A DNA stretch of 64,000 nucleotides, taken from the NCBI RefSeq assembly GCF_002250055.1, contig NZ_CP018866.1, positions 4,541,001 through 4,605,000 of the forward strand, read 5' to 3'. This DNA comes from Sutcliffiella cohnii. GTDB lineage: Bacteria > Bacillota > Bacilli > Bacillales > Bacillaceae_I. The notes beneath the pieces are model-generated. The model made no database searches. It saw only the letters and a program-made list of their open reading frames with translations, and was not told the origin of the DNA. Position 1 is the first letter of the stretch; each line of letters begins with the position of its first letter. Below, piece after piece: positions 25,789 through 35,350 of this stretch. Both the position numbers and the translations under genes were made by a program.

Positions 25789-27614
25789 GTCCAGTCATCC
25801 TCTTGATTATCAATTAAAGGCAAAGTAAAAAATATAGAAGTGCCTTTTCCTTCTTCACTTTTCGCCCAAATTCTACCGTCATGTGCCTCAATCATTTCTT
25901 TTGCAATCGCAAGGCCTAACCCTGTACCACCAAGTTTTCTCGTTCTCGCCTTATCAACACGGTAAAAACGATCAAAGATTTTATCAAGATCTTTTGCAGG
26001 TATACCGACTCCTTCATCACTAATACAAATTTCAACATGTTGCTGTTGTACTTTTAAATGAAATGTAACTGTACCGCCTTCAGGAGAATATTTCATCGCG
26101 TTTGAAATAATATTATCAAGCACTTGTGTAATTTTATCGATGTCTATATAAACGTATATATGCTCATTCGGTAAATCTCGTTGAAACGTTACATCGCTAG
26201 ATTTTGATAATTCAAAGCGATCAATGACTCGATTTAGAAATGATACAACATCAAAGGAATCTTTTTGTAGCATATAGTCTTTTGAGTCCATTTTTGAAAG
26301 TTTCAGCAAATCATTAACTAACCGAATCATTCTTTCTGTTTCTTGCTGAGTTACATCCAAAAATTGAGGAGCAATTTTTTTGTCTTCCCAAGCTCCTTCT
26401 GTTAATGCCTCAATATAGCTTCTCATTGTAGTCAATGGAGTCCTTAATTCATGCGATACATTCGCTACAAACTCGCGACGATCTTGATCTATTTTTGCTT
26501 GTTCCGTAATGTCATGCAAAACAGTAATTAAACCGTTAATAAACCCAGTTTCTTTTTGGATAACAGAATTAGAAGCTCTCAATATTAATGGACTGTTTTT
26601 ACTACTAAAATCTAAAATTAAAGAATCCTGTTCGGACATTAATGTTTCAAATGTATGGTCTTCTTCTATTCCTAAAACTTCAACAATCGGCTTTGCTAAC
26701 ACTGTTTCACGTGGAACATTTAGCATTTTTAGCGCGGGTTCATTAATTAATATAACTCTTCCTTTTCGATCCGTTGCAATAACGCCATCTGTCATATGAG
26801 ATAGTACAGAGCTAAGTTTTCTCCGCTCCCCTTCCGTAGTAGCATTCGCTTCCTGTAATTTTTTGGTCAAATTATTGAAAGACAGAGCTAGCTGGCCTAT
26901 TTCATCTTCCCCATAAATTTTTACTTTCCGTGAAAAATTACCTTTGGCCATCTCTATTGCTTGTTTTTTCATATCTGACATCGGCCTTGTAATCGTCCTA
27001 GCTAACAGAATTCCTAACGCAGCTGTAACAGCTAACGCGATAATTGTACCAGTCGCAAAGATATTGTTGATTTCTCTCATTTGACCGTACACATTTTCCA
27101 TCGTAGCAATTAAGTATATGGCTCCGATTACCTCTTGGTTGTTCGTTTTTATCGGGGAAACAATAATCCGCATTCGGTTTCCAGTGTTAGGGTCAATAGC
27201 AAACTTTTTAGAAGGCGTCCCAACACCTAATGTTTGTTTTACTATTAACTCATTTGTTCTCTTACCGACGTATTTTGATTGGTTGTAAGGATTAGATGTA
27301 CCTAGCACTTTACTCTGACTATTAATTACACGTACTTCTAATATATCTTCCGAAGTAAAATCTTGTAGTATCCCTCTTATATCTTCTTCGATCGTGTTTG
27401 TCGTGTCATCTCTTGTCTTTTTCATTTCTTGCTCAATGTTATAGGCAAGAAGATTAATTCGTTCTTCTAATGAGGTTGAAAAGTTTTCTACTAGCTGCGT
27501 TTCTAATTGACGTACGAAATAAACACCGATAATCTGAATGGCTGTTAATATAAGCAACACGTATATTAACACAAACTTTAGATGGATTGATTTAAAAAAA
27601 CCTACTTTTTTCAT
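25785..27614 (-). CDS. walK: Essential sensor histidine kinase WalK (YycG)
   Basis: The cell-wall homeostasis kinase, 609 aa. Order: TM1 (about 13-34), extracytoplasmic Cache-like domain (about 35-180), TM2 (about 184-205), HAMP (206-258), cytoplasmic PAS (about 265-372), HisKA with phospho-accepting H388 in VSHELRTPLTT, and HATPase with N box NIISNAMKY, G1 DEGVGIP and G2 GGTGLGL. It autophosphorylates and passes phosphate to WalR. AGGAG precedes the ATG, 5 bases after walR. All catalytic motifs are intact, in contrast to the kinase-like protein at 14489-15565. Confidence 0.98.
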   Translation of the reverse strand: MKKVGFFKSIHLKFVLIYVLLILTAIQIIGVYFVRQLETQLVENFSTSLEERINLLAYNIEQEMKKTRDDTTNTIEEDIRGILQDFTSEDILEVRVINSQSKVLGTSNPYNQSKYVGKRTNELIVKQTLGVGTPSKKFAIDPNTGNRMRIIVSPIKTNNQEVIGAIYLIATMENVYGQMREINNIFATGTIIALAVTAALGILLARTITRPMSDMKKQAIEMAKGNFSRKVKIYGEDEIGQLALSFNNLTKKLQEANATTEGERRKLSSVLSHMTDGVIATDRKGRVILINEPALKMLNVPRETVLAKPIVEVLGIEEDHTFETLMSEQDSLILDFSSKNSPLILRASNSVIQKETGFINGLITVLHDITEQAKIDQDRREFVANVSHELRTPLTTMRSYIEALTEGAWEDKKIAPQFLDVTQQETERMIRLVNDLLKLSKMDSKDYMLQKDSFDVVSFLNRVIDRFELSKSSDVTFQRDLPNEHIYVYIDIDKITQVLDNIISNAMKYSPEGGTVTFHLKVQQQHVEICISDEGVGIPAKDLDKIFDRFYRVDKARTRKLGGTGLGLAIAKEMIEAHDGRIWAKSEEGKGTSIFFTLPLIDNQEDDWT

Positions 27615-27619
27615 CGTGT

Positions 27620-28324
27620 TTACTCCTGGTCTGAATTACGCAGATAATACCCTACCCCTCGTCTAGTTACAATTGCAGTTGGATTACTTGGATTATCTTC
27701 TATTTTTTCTCTTAATCGACGAATCGTTACATCGACTGTTCGAACGTCTCCAAAGTAATCATATCCCCAAACTGTTTGTAACAGATGTTCACGAGTCATG
27801 ACTTGTCCGATATTTTTCGCTAAATAATGTAATAACTCAAATTCACGATGCGTTAATTCAATCATGTCACCACGTTTTGTTACCATATAAGCACTTGGAT
27901 GAATAATTAAAGAACCTACTTTAATTTCAGCAGAATCATCTTCTACTTCTGCTGCTTTTTGTTGATGACGACGTAAATTAGCTTTTACTCTGGCAATTAG
28001 TTCACGTGTACTAAACGGTTTCGTAACGTAGTCATCAGCTCCTAGTTCTAGACCTAACACTTTATCTATTTCTGAATCCTTTGCTGTTAACATAATAATA
28101 GGCATATCATATTTTTTACGAACTTCACGGCACACTTCCATACCGTCCTTTTGAGGTAGCATTATATCTAATAGTATTAAATCTGGCTTAATCTCATCTA
28201 CTTTCTCTACTGCCTCTTCACCATCATATGCACAATGGACTTCATAGCCTTCCTTTTGTAAGTTAAACATTAATATATCTGCAATTGGCTTTTCATCGTC
28301 TACTACTAGTATTCGTTTATCCAT
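27620..28324 (-). CDS. walR: Essential response regulator WalR (YycF)
   Basis: An OmpR/PhoB-type response regulator of 234 aa. The receiver domain carries the acidic pocket (VVDDE) and phospho-acceptor D53 (LLDIMLP), with switch residues in MLTAKD and K102-type VTKPFS. The C-terminal winged helix covers about residues 130-230 ([14 protein letters not shown]). It activates autolysin genes and represses their inhibitors. GAAGGAGAG precedes the ATG. First gene of the operon; the upstream 600-base gap carries a composite palindromic repeat, and I found no convincing -10/-35 pair close to the gene. Confidence 0.98.
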   Translation of the reverse strand: MDKRILVVDDEKPIADILMFNLQKEGYEVHCAYDGEEAVEKVDEIKPDLILLDIMLPQKDGMEVCREVRKKYDMPIIMLTAKDSEIDKVLGLELGADDYVTKPFSTRELIARVKANLRRHQQKAAEVEDDSAEIKVGSLIIHPSAYMVTKRGDMIELTHREFELLHYLAKNIGQVMTREHLLQTVWGYDYFGDVRTVDVTIRRLREKIEDNPSNPTAIVTRRGVGYYLRNSDQE

Positions 28325-28498
28325 AAGTATCTCTCCTTCATCTTTAGCGATAATCTATTTATATTTTTTTATTTGTGTTCATTTTCTCTCTATTAACTTT
28401 ACCATGTCAACCATTGTAAATCATCTAGTTAACCTATTTGGAAAATATTATTGGTACTTTTATAAGTCTACCTTGAGAATAGCATCGTAGTTTTATGT

Positions 28499-28768
28499 TA
28501 GTCGTTTCACTTCGCTACAGACACTTGCTTGGTCGACCGTACCGCGACGTCCTGTCGCACGGTCGACACTAGCACATCCTGTGCGTCGCCGCGGGGAGAT
28601 GTCTAGCTTCGGCGGCTAGGTCCGGCTCAAACTTTCATTTATCTCCTGCGGAAAAGCTCCAGTTTGATTGGACCTAAGCGAGACGCCTACGCTTTTCATG
28701 GAGCCGAGCCTCCCTCTTCTCCCGCAGGAGTCAAGTGTCTTCCGCTCCGTTCCACTCACGGTTCTATA
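28499..28768. repeat. Composite palindromic intergenic repeat, copy 1 (with nested insertion)
   Basis: The ends match the element at 51510-51655: left CACTTCGCTACAGACACTTG, right CAAGTGTCTTCCGCTCC and CCACTCACGG. AGACACTTG and CAAGTGTCT are inverted. The middle holds extra GC-rich sequence with its own hairpins: GTCGACCGT/ACGGTCGAC (28532-28540/28559-28567) enclosing GCGAC/GTCGC. It looks like a second repeat inserted into the first. No ORF. Confidence 0.75.
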
Positions 28769-28876
28769 TCTTAAAAGGTAAAATATTGTAGCAATAAGGA
28801 GTTTCTATTTTTCATACCCATGGTTCAAGTTTTTCTTGTAATGGTCTACCTCTTATATCAAATACGATAAAGGGTT

Positions 28877-28917
28877 AAAAAAACCTCCAGCAACTTTTAA
28901 AATGCTAGAGGTTTTTA
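28877..28917 (-). terminator. Terminator of the M23 peptidase gene
   Basis: Minus strand AAACCTCTAGCA pairs with TGCTGGAGGTTT (one wobble), followed by seven T. Confidence 0.9.
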
Positions 28918-28934
28918 CTAATCTATTATCTATA

Positions 28935-30422
28935 TTATCTATTTAAAAATTGTAGTGGATCACGTACAACACCATTTTGATGCACTTCAAAGTGTAAGTG
29001 AATTCCAGTAGAGTGACCTGTCGAACCCATTACTCCAATTTGTTGACCTTGAGCTACTGTTTGGCCTTTTGAAACAGAGATCGAAGATAAGTGAGCGTAT
29101 AGCGTTTTAAGTCCATTTTGATGGTTAATAATAACTTTGTTTCCGAATGCGCCATCATAGCCTGCAAACTCTACTACACCGTTATCAGCTGCTTTAATCG
29201 TATAATTGCTCGGTCTAGCAATATCAATTCCGTTATGCATTCGTCCCCATCTATAACCCATTTTACTAGAAATGTACCCTCCAGAAGCTGGCCATGCTAG
29301 TGTCCCGTTTCCTCTAGAAGGGATAACTTTCGTACCTTTTAAAACGATTTGGTCAACAGCTTCTTTTGTTACCTTCTCTTCTTTAATTTCAGTACTAACT
29401 GTTTTCCCATTTTCTAACGTTACAACCGAATGGATAGACTTTTCTCCATTCTCTCCTTTTTGTTTTACTTTCGTTTCACCTTTTAACATATTGCTATCTT
29501 CTTCTACTTGCTGTTTATATGGAACTTCTTCTGTAACACGCATTTCCTTCATTACAACAATATGTATAAATGGTTTAAAAGCTGTAACATTTAACTCATC
29601 ACCAATACGTAATAAAGAGTCTTCAGAAATATCATTATTAAGATCTAATAGCTCTGCAGTAGTTAAACCATGATCTTGAGCAATAGAACCTAATACATCA
29701 CCTGCTGCTACTTCATACGTTTGTTCTTCGAGTGTACCTTTTTTCAAGTACGTAACAGCCTCTTCTGTAGATAATATTTCTTTTGGCAAAATTTCTTTTG
29801 ATAAAACTGAAACTTTTTCTGTCATTACTACGTCTAATAAACGAGTTTCATTTTCTTGAAGTTTAGGTAGTTCCTCTTCAAGTGATTTTCTTAATTCCAA
29901 TTCTTGTAGTTCTTCCTCTGATACGAAGTCAAGCTTTAGTTGTTTTATCACTTCTTCCGCTACTTCTTCAGACGCTAAATAAACGATTGGCTCACCGTCA
30001 ATAACAATAGCAGAAGCATTAGCCTTTACTTCTACTTGATCTACTGCTTTTTTTACAGTACTTTCATTTTCCGCATTCGGTCGGAATGTAGTTTCTGGAA
30101 TAAAGGAAACTTGATTTCCAATCGTTAATTCTAGCTGTTTAAAATTCTTCTGTTCTGCATCGATTTTTGAATCTAATGCATTCTCAAGAATAGAAGTATC
30201 GTCAACAGAACCAATACGCTCACCGTTCACATAAACGTGATATATAGTTCCTATAGAACTTTGGCTAGCGTGAGCAGTGTAAACACCTAATGTTAATGTA
30301 GCTACCGCTACTGTTGAAATAACACCTTTTTTTGCTATGTTTATTAGTTTATAGTCGATTGGCTTTATATTATTAAGTTTTTTTCGGTATGTATTGTATA
30401 AAGTTTTGATATGGCTGATCAT
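28935..30422 (-). CDS. M23 peptidoglycan endopeptidase with LysM and G5 domains
   Basis: A membrane-anchored or secreted murein hydrolase, 495 aa. An N-terminal hydrophobic segment (about 32-52, ending AHA) is followed by a helical region, a LysM peptidoglycan-binding domain (about 236-280), a G5 domain (about 288-365) and a C-terminal M23 LytM domain. The zinc site is complete: H396 and D400 in HNGID, and HLHFEVH near residue 475. It cuts peptide cross-links in the wall. It lies next to walR, whose regulon consists of such enzymes, and a WalR-box-like sequence occurs upstream (30543-30559). GGGGG precedes the ATG. Confidence 0.9.
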   Translation of the reverse strand: MISHIKTLYNTYRKKLNNIKPIDYKLINIAKKGVISTVAVATLTLGVYTAHASQSSIGTIYHVYVNGERIGSVDDTSILENALDSKIDAEQKNFKQLELTIGNQVSFIPETTFRPNAENESTVKKAVDQVEVKANASAIVIDGEPIVYLASEEVAEEVIKQLKLDFVSEEELQELELRKSLEEELPKLQENETRLLDVVMTEKVSVLSKEILPKEILSTEEAVTYLKKGTLEEQTYEVAAGDVLGSIAQDHGLTTAELLDLNNDISEDSLLRIGDELNVTAFKPFIHIVVMKEMRVTEEVPYKQQVEEDSNMLKGETKVKQKGENGEKSIHSVVTLENGKTVSTEIKEEKVTKEAVDQIVLKGTKVIPSRGNGTLAWPASGGYISSKMGYRWGRMHNGIDIARPSNYTIKAADNGVVEFAGYDGAFGNKVIINHQNGLKTLYAHLSSISVSKGQTVAQGQQIGVMGSTGHSTGIHLHFEVHQNGVVRDPLQFLNR

Positions 30423-30740
30423 GGTATTTCCCCCTGATATCCAATAATCTTTTAAGATAGGTCTTTTATACCTATCATTATTTTTTCTGACTTTACTAAC
30501 ATACCATATTTTAATAAAAAAGTAGAATAGTTGGATGAAAGATGTAACATAAATGTATTATTAGTGTCATATTTGCCCGTTTTTTGAAACATTTTTGTAC
30601 AAAATGCTTCTATTTTACCTAGTAAAGACTACTTATCCTCTATATTTATCAATCTTTCCATTTATATTAACCTTTTGTTTTTAACTTGCATGTCTACCTA
30701 TAATTTTTTTAATCCTTTTATTACCAGTCCCTTTAAATAA
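30423..30740. other. Intergenic region upstream of the M23 gene
   Basis: No gene seen. It must contain the M23 promoter. TGTAAC-N5-TGTATT at 30543-30559 resembles the WalR consensus TGTWAH-N5-TGTWAH with one mismatch, but it reads on the plus strand. The rest is AT-rich and featureless. Confidence 0.35.
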
Positions 30741-30783
30741 AAAAGAAAACACACTAACCGATTATAGTTAGTGTGTTTTTATA
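30741..30783 (-). terminator. Terminator of the tRNA cluster
   Basis: Minus strand AAACACACTAAC pairs with GTTAGTGTGTTT (30747-30758/30768-30779), followed by TCTTTTTT, 2-3 bases past tRNA-Phe. Confidence 0.9.
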
Positions 30784-30785
30784 AG

Positions 30786-30858
30786 TGGCTCGGGACGGAA
30801 TCGAACCGCCGACACATGGATTTTCAGTCCATTGCTCTACCGACTGAGCTACCGAGCC
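30786..30858 (-). tRNA. tRNA-Phe (GAA)
   Basis: A 73-nt cloverleaf. Acceptor GGCTCGG/CCGAGCC, D-arm GCTC..GAGC, anticodon loop CTGAAAA with anticodon GAA, T-arm with GGTTCGATTCC. CCA is not encoded. Last gene of the leftward tRNA cluster. Confidence 0.97.
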
Positions 30859-30945
30859 ATATTATTATATAAAGGCCTAAACCTTATTTACTTGTCCATT
30901 GTACACTTCTCAAGTCACTTAATCAAGATGCAATGTATATGTAAA

Positions 30946-31021
30946 TGGCGGTCCCGACGGGAATCGAACCCGCGATCTCCTGCGTGACAGGCAGGCATGT
31001 TAACCGCTACACCACGGGACC
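30946..31021 (-). tRNA. tRNA-Asp (GTC)
   Basis: A 76-nt cloverleaf with acceptor GGTCCCG/CGGGACC, anticodon GTC in CTGTCAC, T-loop GGTTCGATTCC and an encoded 3' CCA. Confidence 0.97.
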
Positions 31022-31066
31022 TCTTAATAATCTCTTTTATCGCTTTATTGCACATTATGTATATAA

Positions 31067-31141
31067 TGGTGACCCGTACGGGATTCGAACCCGTGTTACC
31101 GCCGTGAAAGGGCGGTGTCTTAACCGCTTGACCAACGGGCC
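31067..31141 (-). tRNA. tRNA-Glu (TTC)
   Basis: A 75-nt cloverleaf with acceptor GGCCCGT/ACGGGTC, anticodon TTC in CTTTCAC, T-loop GGTTCGAATCC and an encoded CCA. Confidence 0.97.
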
Positions 31142-31148
31142 ATTTCAA

Positions 31149-31224
31149 TGGTGTGCCATGAAGGACTCGAACCTTCGACCCTCTGATTAAAAGTCAGATG
31201 CTCTACCGACTGAGCTAATGGCAC
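31149..31224 (-). tRNA. tRNA-Lys (TTT)
   Basis: A 76-nt cloverleaf with acceptor GTGCCAT/ATGGCAC, D-arm GCTCAGTCGGTAGAGC, anticodon TTT in CTTTTAA, T-loop GGTTCGAGTCC and an encoded CCA. First intact gene of the cluster. Its first 26 nt are repeated three more times upstream. Confidence 0.97.
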
Positions 31225-31376
31225 ATATAATAAATACTGCCTAAATATTTATACTTTTGTTAGTTTGCGACCTTTTCGAGGAAGCTTTTCCTTTTGTCGT
31301 CCATGCCTCAGGATGATTATTCAAGAAGCATCTCGGCATGTACGCTGAAGCATATGCTTCGTAGCTTATTCCGACG

Positions 31377-31402
31377 TGCTCTACCGACTGAGCTAATGGC
31401 AC
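31377..31402 (-). pseudogene. tRNA-Lys 5'-fragment, copy 1
   Basis: Exact match to nucleotides 1-26 of the adjacent tRNA-Lys (5' acceptor strand plus D-arm). The anticodon arm and 3' half are absent. Confidence 0.9.
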
Positions 31403-31556
31403 ATATAATATTAATTTCGGCCTAAATATTTATGTTGTTGTTATTTTGCAACTTTTTCAAAGGAGCTTACTCTGTTGTGTCCTCGTCTCAGGAAGCTTAT
31501 CCAAGAAGTGGCTCGACGAGTACAACTCGCTGTCTTTTCGGTGAAGCGTTGCTCGT

Positions 31557-31582
31557 TGCTCTACCGACTGAGCTAATGGCAC
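31557..31582 (-). pseudogene. tRNA-Lys 5'-fragment, copy 2
   Basis: Exact match to nucleotides 1-26 of tRNA-Lys; no 3' half follows. Confidence 0.9.
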
Positions 31583-31734
31583 ATATAATAAATACTGCCT
31601 AAATATTTATACTTTTGTTAGTTTGCGACCTTTTCGAGGAAGCTTTTCCTTTTGTCGTCCATGCCTCAGGATGATTATTCAAGAAGCATCTCGGCATGTA
31701 CGCTGAAGCATATGCTTCGTAGCTTATTCCGACG

Positions 31735-31760
31735 TGCTCTACCGACTGAGCTAATGGCAC
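31735..31760 (-). pseudogene. tRNA-Lys 5'-fragment, copy 3
   Basis: Exact match to nucleotides 1-26 of tRNA-Lys; the first reached by leftward transcription. Confidence 0.9.
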
Positions 31761-31830
31761 ATATAATATTAATGCACTTATTATGGTAATCTACTGCTTA
31801 AATAATGTATCAGCAGCAGCGACGTTTTTT

Positions 31831-31860
31831 ATAATATCATAACTGGGGCAAATAAAGCAA
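31831..31860 (-). promoter_or_regulatory. Candidate promoter for the tRNA-Lys array and tRNA cluster
   Basis: Minus strand -35 TTGCTT and extended -10 TGATATTAT, with an 18-base spacer, downstream of the purA terminator. It would place the fragment array in the tRNA precursor. Confidence 0.5.
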
Positions 31861-31870
31861 TAGTTTTTAT

Positions 31871-31912
31871 AAAAAAATAAACCCCTTTTCTTCAAATAAG
31901 AAAAGAGGTTAT
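31871..31912 (-). terminator. Terminator of purA
   Basis: Minus strand AACCTCTTTTCTT pairs with AAGAAAAGGGGTT (31879-31910), followed by TATTTTTTT. Confidence 0.9.
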
Positions 31913-31917
31913 TTCTA

Positions 31918-33222
<1,305 letters not shown>

Positions 33223-33257
33223 TTATGTAGACTATACTTTTCATTGAAACATTCATT

Positions 33258-33286
33258 AGTTTATCAATATTTTACGTTCAAGTCAA
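33258..33286 (-). promoter_or_regulatory. Sigma-A promoter for purA
   Basis: Minus strand -35 TTGACT (33281-33286), 17-base spacer, -10 TAAACT (33258-33263). PurR boxes (CGAA-containing) might be expected: ATTCGTTCGT and AACACGAACG lie just upstream at about 33290-33332. Confidence 0.6.
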
Positions 33287-33346
33287 ACAAAACACGAACG
33301 ATATTTTAGTATTTTCATATATTCGTTCGTAATATTTTACAAGAAA

Positions 33347-33374
33347 GAAAAAACACCTATTAATAATAGGTGTT
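33347..33374 (-). terminator. Terminator of dnaB
   Basis: Minus strand AACACCTATTA pairs with TAATAGGTGTT, followed by TTTTTTC; it overlaps the dnaB stop codon. Confidence 0.85.
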
Positions 33375-34740
33375 ATGCCCCTGATGGGATTGCTTCATCA
33401 TCAAATCGCCGCTCTAAATTAACGAACTTATTATATTCTTTTACGAATGCTAGCGATACTGTACCAACTGGACCGTTACGTTGCTTCGCGATAATAATTT
33501 CAATAATATTTTTATTTTCACTTTCCTTATCATAATAATCGTCACGATATAAGAAAGCTACAATGTCAGCATCCTGCTCAATACTTCCAGATTCACGAAT
33601 GTCAGACATCATTGGACGTTTATCTTGACGTTGCTCTACGCCACGTGATAACTGCGATAATGCAATGACAGGTACTTTTAATTCACGAGCTAATGCCTTT
33701 AATGAACGAGAAATTTCTGATACTTCCTGCTGACGGTTTTCTCCGCCATTTCGACCACTACCTTGTATAAGTTGTAGATAGTCAATTAAAATCATCCCTA
33801 ATCCATTTTCCTGTGCAAGACGACGACATTTAGAACGAATTTCACTAACTCGAATACCAGGTGTATCATCAATGTATATACCAGCATTTGATAAGCTACC
33901 CATTGCCATCGTAAGTTTTCCCCAGTCCTCTGTCGTTAGCTGGCCTGTACGTAAGTTTTGGGCATTTATATTTCCTTCTGCACAAAGCATCCTCATTACA
34001 AGCTGGTCTGCTCCCATCTCTAAACTAAAGATAGCAACATTTTCCCTTGCTTTTACCGCTACGTTTTGCGCAATATTTAGGGCAAATGCTGTTTTACCAA
34101 CGGAAGGACGTGCTGCTACAATAATTAAGTCATTTCGCTGGAAACCCGCTGTCATTCTGTCTAATTCGGAGAAACCAGTAGGAATACCTGTCACTTCTCC
34201 TTTTTGATTATGCATTGCCTCTATATTATCGTAAGCTTGTACGAGTACATCTTTTATATTTTTAAAAACACCTGCATTTTTTCGTTGTGATACTTCTAAT
34301 ATTTGCTTTTCTGCCTCATTCAATAAACCAGCTACTTCATCTTCTCTTGCATAACCTTCCTGAGCGATGTTTGTTGCTGTACGAATTAAACGGCGTAAAA
34401 TAGATTTTTCTTCTACAATTTTTGCGTAATATTCAATGTTTGCCGCAGTCGGAACCGCATTTGCTAAGTCACTTAAATACGAGACTCCACCAATTTCTTC
34501 TAATATCTTTTGGTCCGCTAAGCTAGCAGTAACTGTTACTAAATCTATCGGTTCGCCTTGGTCAGATAATGTAAGCATCGTATCAAATATTTTTTGATGT
34601 GCTGCTCGATAAAAATCATCTGGTAATAATAGCTCAGAAGCTAGGGTTAAAGAGCTTGGTTCAAAAAATATTGCACCTAATACTGCCTGTTCGGCCTCAA
34701 TATTTTGTGGTGGTATTCTATCTGCAAACAGGTCACTCAT
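33373..34740 (-). CDS. dnaB: Replicative DNA helicase DnaB (DnaC in B. subtilis)
   Basis: The hexameric 5'-3' helicase of the replication fork, 455 aa. The N-terminal domain (PPQNIEAEQAVLGAIFFEPSS) binds primase and regulates ring opening. The RecA-like C-terminal motor has Walker A ARPSVGKTAFAL (about residue 208), Walker B GMILIDYLQLI and the arginine-finger region RDKRPMMSDIRESGSIEQDAD. GGGAGG precedes the ATG. It lies between rplI and purA as in B. subtilis. No intein is present. Confidence 0.98.
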   Translation of the reverse strand: MSDLFADRIPPQNIEAEQAVLGAIFFEPSSLTLASELLLPDDFYRAAHQKIFDTMLTLSDQGEPIDLVTVTASLADQKILEEIGGVSYLSDLANAVPTAANIEYYAKIVEEKSILRRLIRTATNIAQEGYAREDEVAGLLNEAEKQILEVSQRKNAGVFKNIKDVLVQAYDNIEAMHNQKGEVTGIPTGFSELDRMTAGFQRNDLIIVAARPSVGKTAFALNIAQNVAVKARENVAIFSLEMGADQLVMRMLCAEGNINAQNLRTGQLTTEDWGKLTMAMGSLSNAGIYIDDTPGIRVSEIRSKCRRLAQENGLGMILIDYLQLIQGSGRNGGENRQQEVSEISRSLKALARELKVPVIALSQLSRGVEQRQDKRPMMSDIRESGSIEQDADIVAFLYRDDYYDKESENKNIIEIIIAKQRNGPVGTVSLAFVKEYNKFVNLERRFDDEAIPSGA

Positions 34741-34821
34741 CTCTTTTGATTCCTCCCTTTCCTCTCCTAAACTAGTATTCTATTTATGTTTTATTTCAAA
34801 ATTTTTTCATAGAAAGCGAAA

Positions 34822-34848
34822 GAAAACTCGGCTTATTGCCGAGCTTCT
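34822..34848 (-). terminator. Terminator of the gdpP-rplI operon
   Basis: Minus strand CTCGGC pairs with GCCGAG (34827-34843), followed by TTTTCTTTC. Confidence 0.8.
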
Positions 34849-34900
34849 CACTACTTAAAGCCTATCACGAATTGTAGTTTCATTCAATGTTAATTACTTC

Positions 34901-35350
34901 TTATTTCTGTTCCGTTACATGTACTTTTAAAGTTGCTGTTACTTCTGTGTGTAATTTAATTGGCACATTCGTGTAACCTAATGCACGAATTGCATCATCT
35001 AGTTCCATCTTTCGTTTGTCTATTTTTGTTTTATGTTTTTTATTAAGCTCTTCGGCAATTTGCTTTGTCGTAATGGAACCGAAAAGGCGTCCACCTTCTC
35101 CAGCTTTTGTTTGAAATTGTAAAGTTATTTTTTCTAATTTTTCTTTTAGCTTCTTAGCTTCTGCTAATTCGTTTGCAGCATCTTTCGCTTCTTTATTTTT
35201 TTGCGCTTCTAAAGATTTTAAATTAGCAGGAGTTGCTTCTAAAGCTAAACCTTGCTTTAATAAAAAGTTTTGCGCATATCCATCTGCAACGTTTTTTACT
35301 TCACCTTTTTTCCCTCTACCTTTTACATCTTTTAAAAATATTACCTTCAT
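34901..35350 (-). CDS. rplI: 50S ribosomal protein L9
   Basis: A 149-aa L9 protein. The N-terminal globular domain carries the L9 signature ([22 protein letters not shown]), followed by the long connecting helix (about residues 41-75, rich in Lys/Ala/Glu) and the C-terminal rRNA-binding domain ([16 protein letters not shown]). It stabilises 23S rRNA near the L1 stalk. The ATG overlaps the gdpP TGA in an ATGA junction, so translation is coupled. Confidence 0.97.
   Translation of the reverse strand: MKVIFLKDVKGRGKKGEVKNVADGYAQNFLLKQGLALEATPANLKSLEAQKNKEAKDAANELAEAKKLKEKLEKITLQFQTKAGEGGRLFGSITTKQIAEELNKKHKTKIDKRKMELDDAIRALGYTNVPIKLHTEVTATLKVHVTEQK

Larger units (their letters stand above)
31199..31773 (-). 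repeat. Tandem array of tRNA-Lys 5' fragments with structured spacers
   Basis: The 26-nt 5' end of tRNA-Lys recurs exactly at 31377-31402, 31557-31582 and 31735-31760, so with the real gene the period is 178-180 bases. Units 1 and 3 are identical: 31199-31415 equals 31557-31773 over 217 bases (offset 358). The middle unit is diverged but keeps the layout. Spacers contain CATGCC/GGCATG in units 1 and 3, and CTCGTC/GACGAG at the same place in unit 2. No open frame. Likely cotranscribed with the tRNAs. Confidence 0.9.

Noticed and set aside
30915..31190. Open frames on both strands across the tRNA-Lys/Glu/Asp genes
   Set aside because: They are translations of tRNA sequence; the tRNAs are certain and no ribosome site supports a protein.
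31377..31402. Attachment-site duplication from an element integrated in tRNA-Lys
   Set aside because: Integrase sites normally duplicate the 3' part of a tRNA gene; here the 5' 26 nt are repeated three times in tandem, with no integrase gene between.
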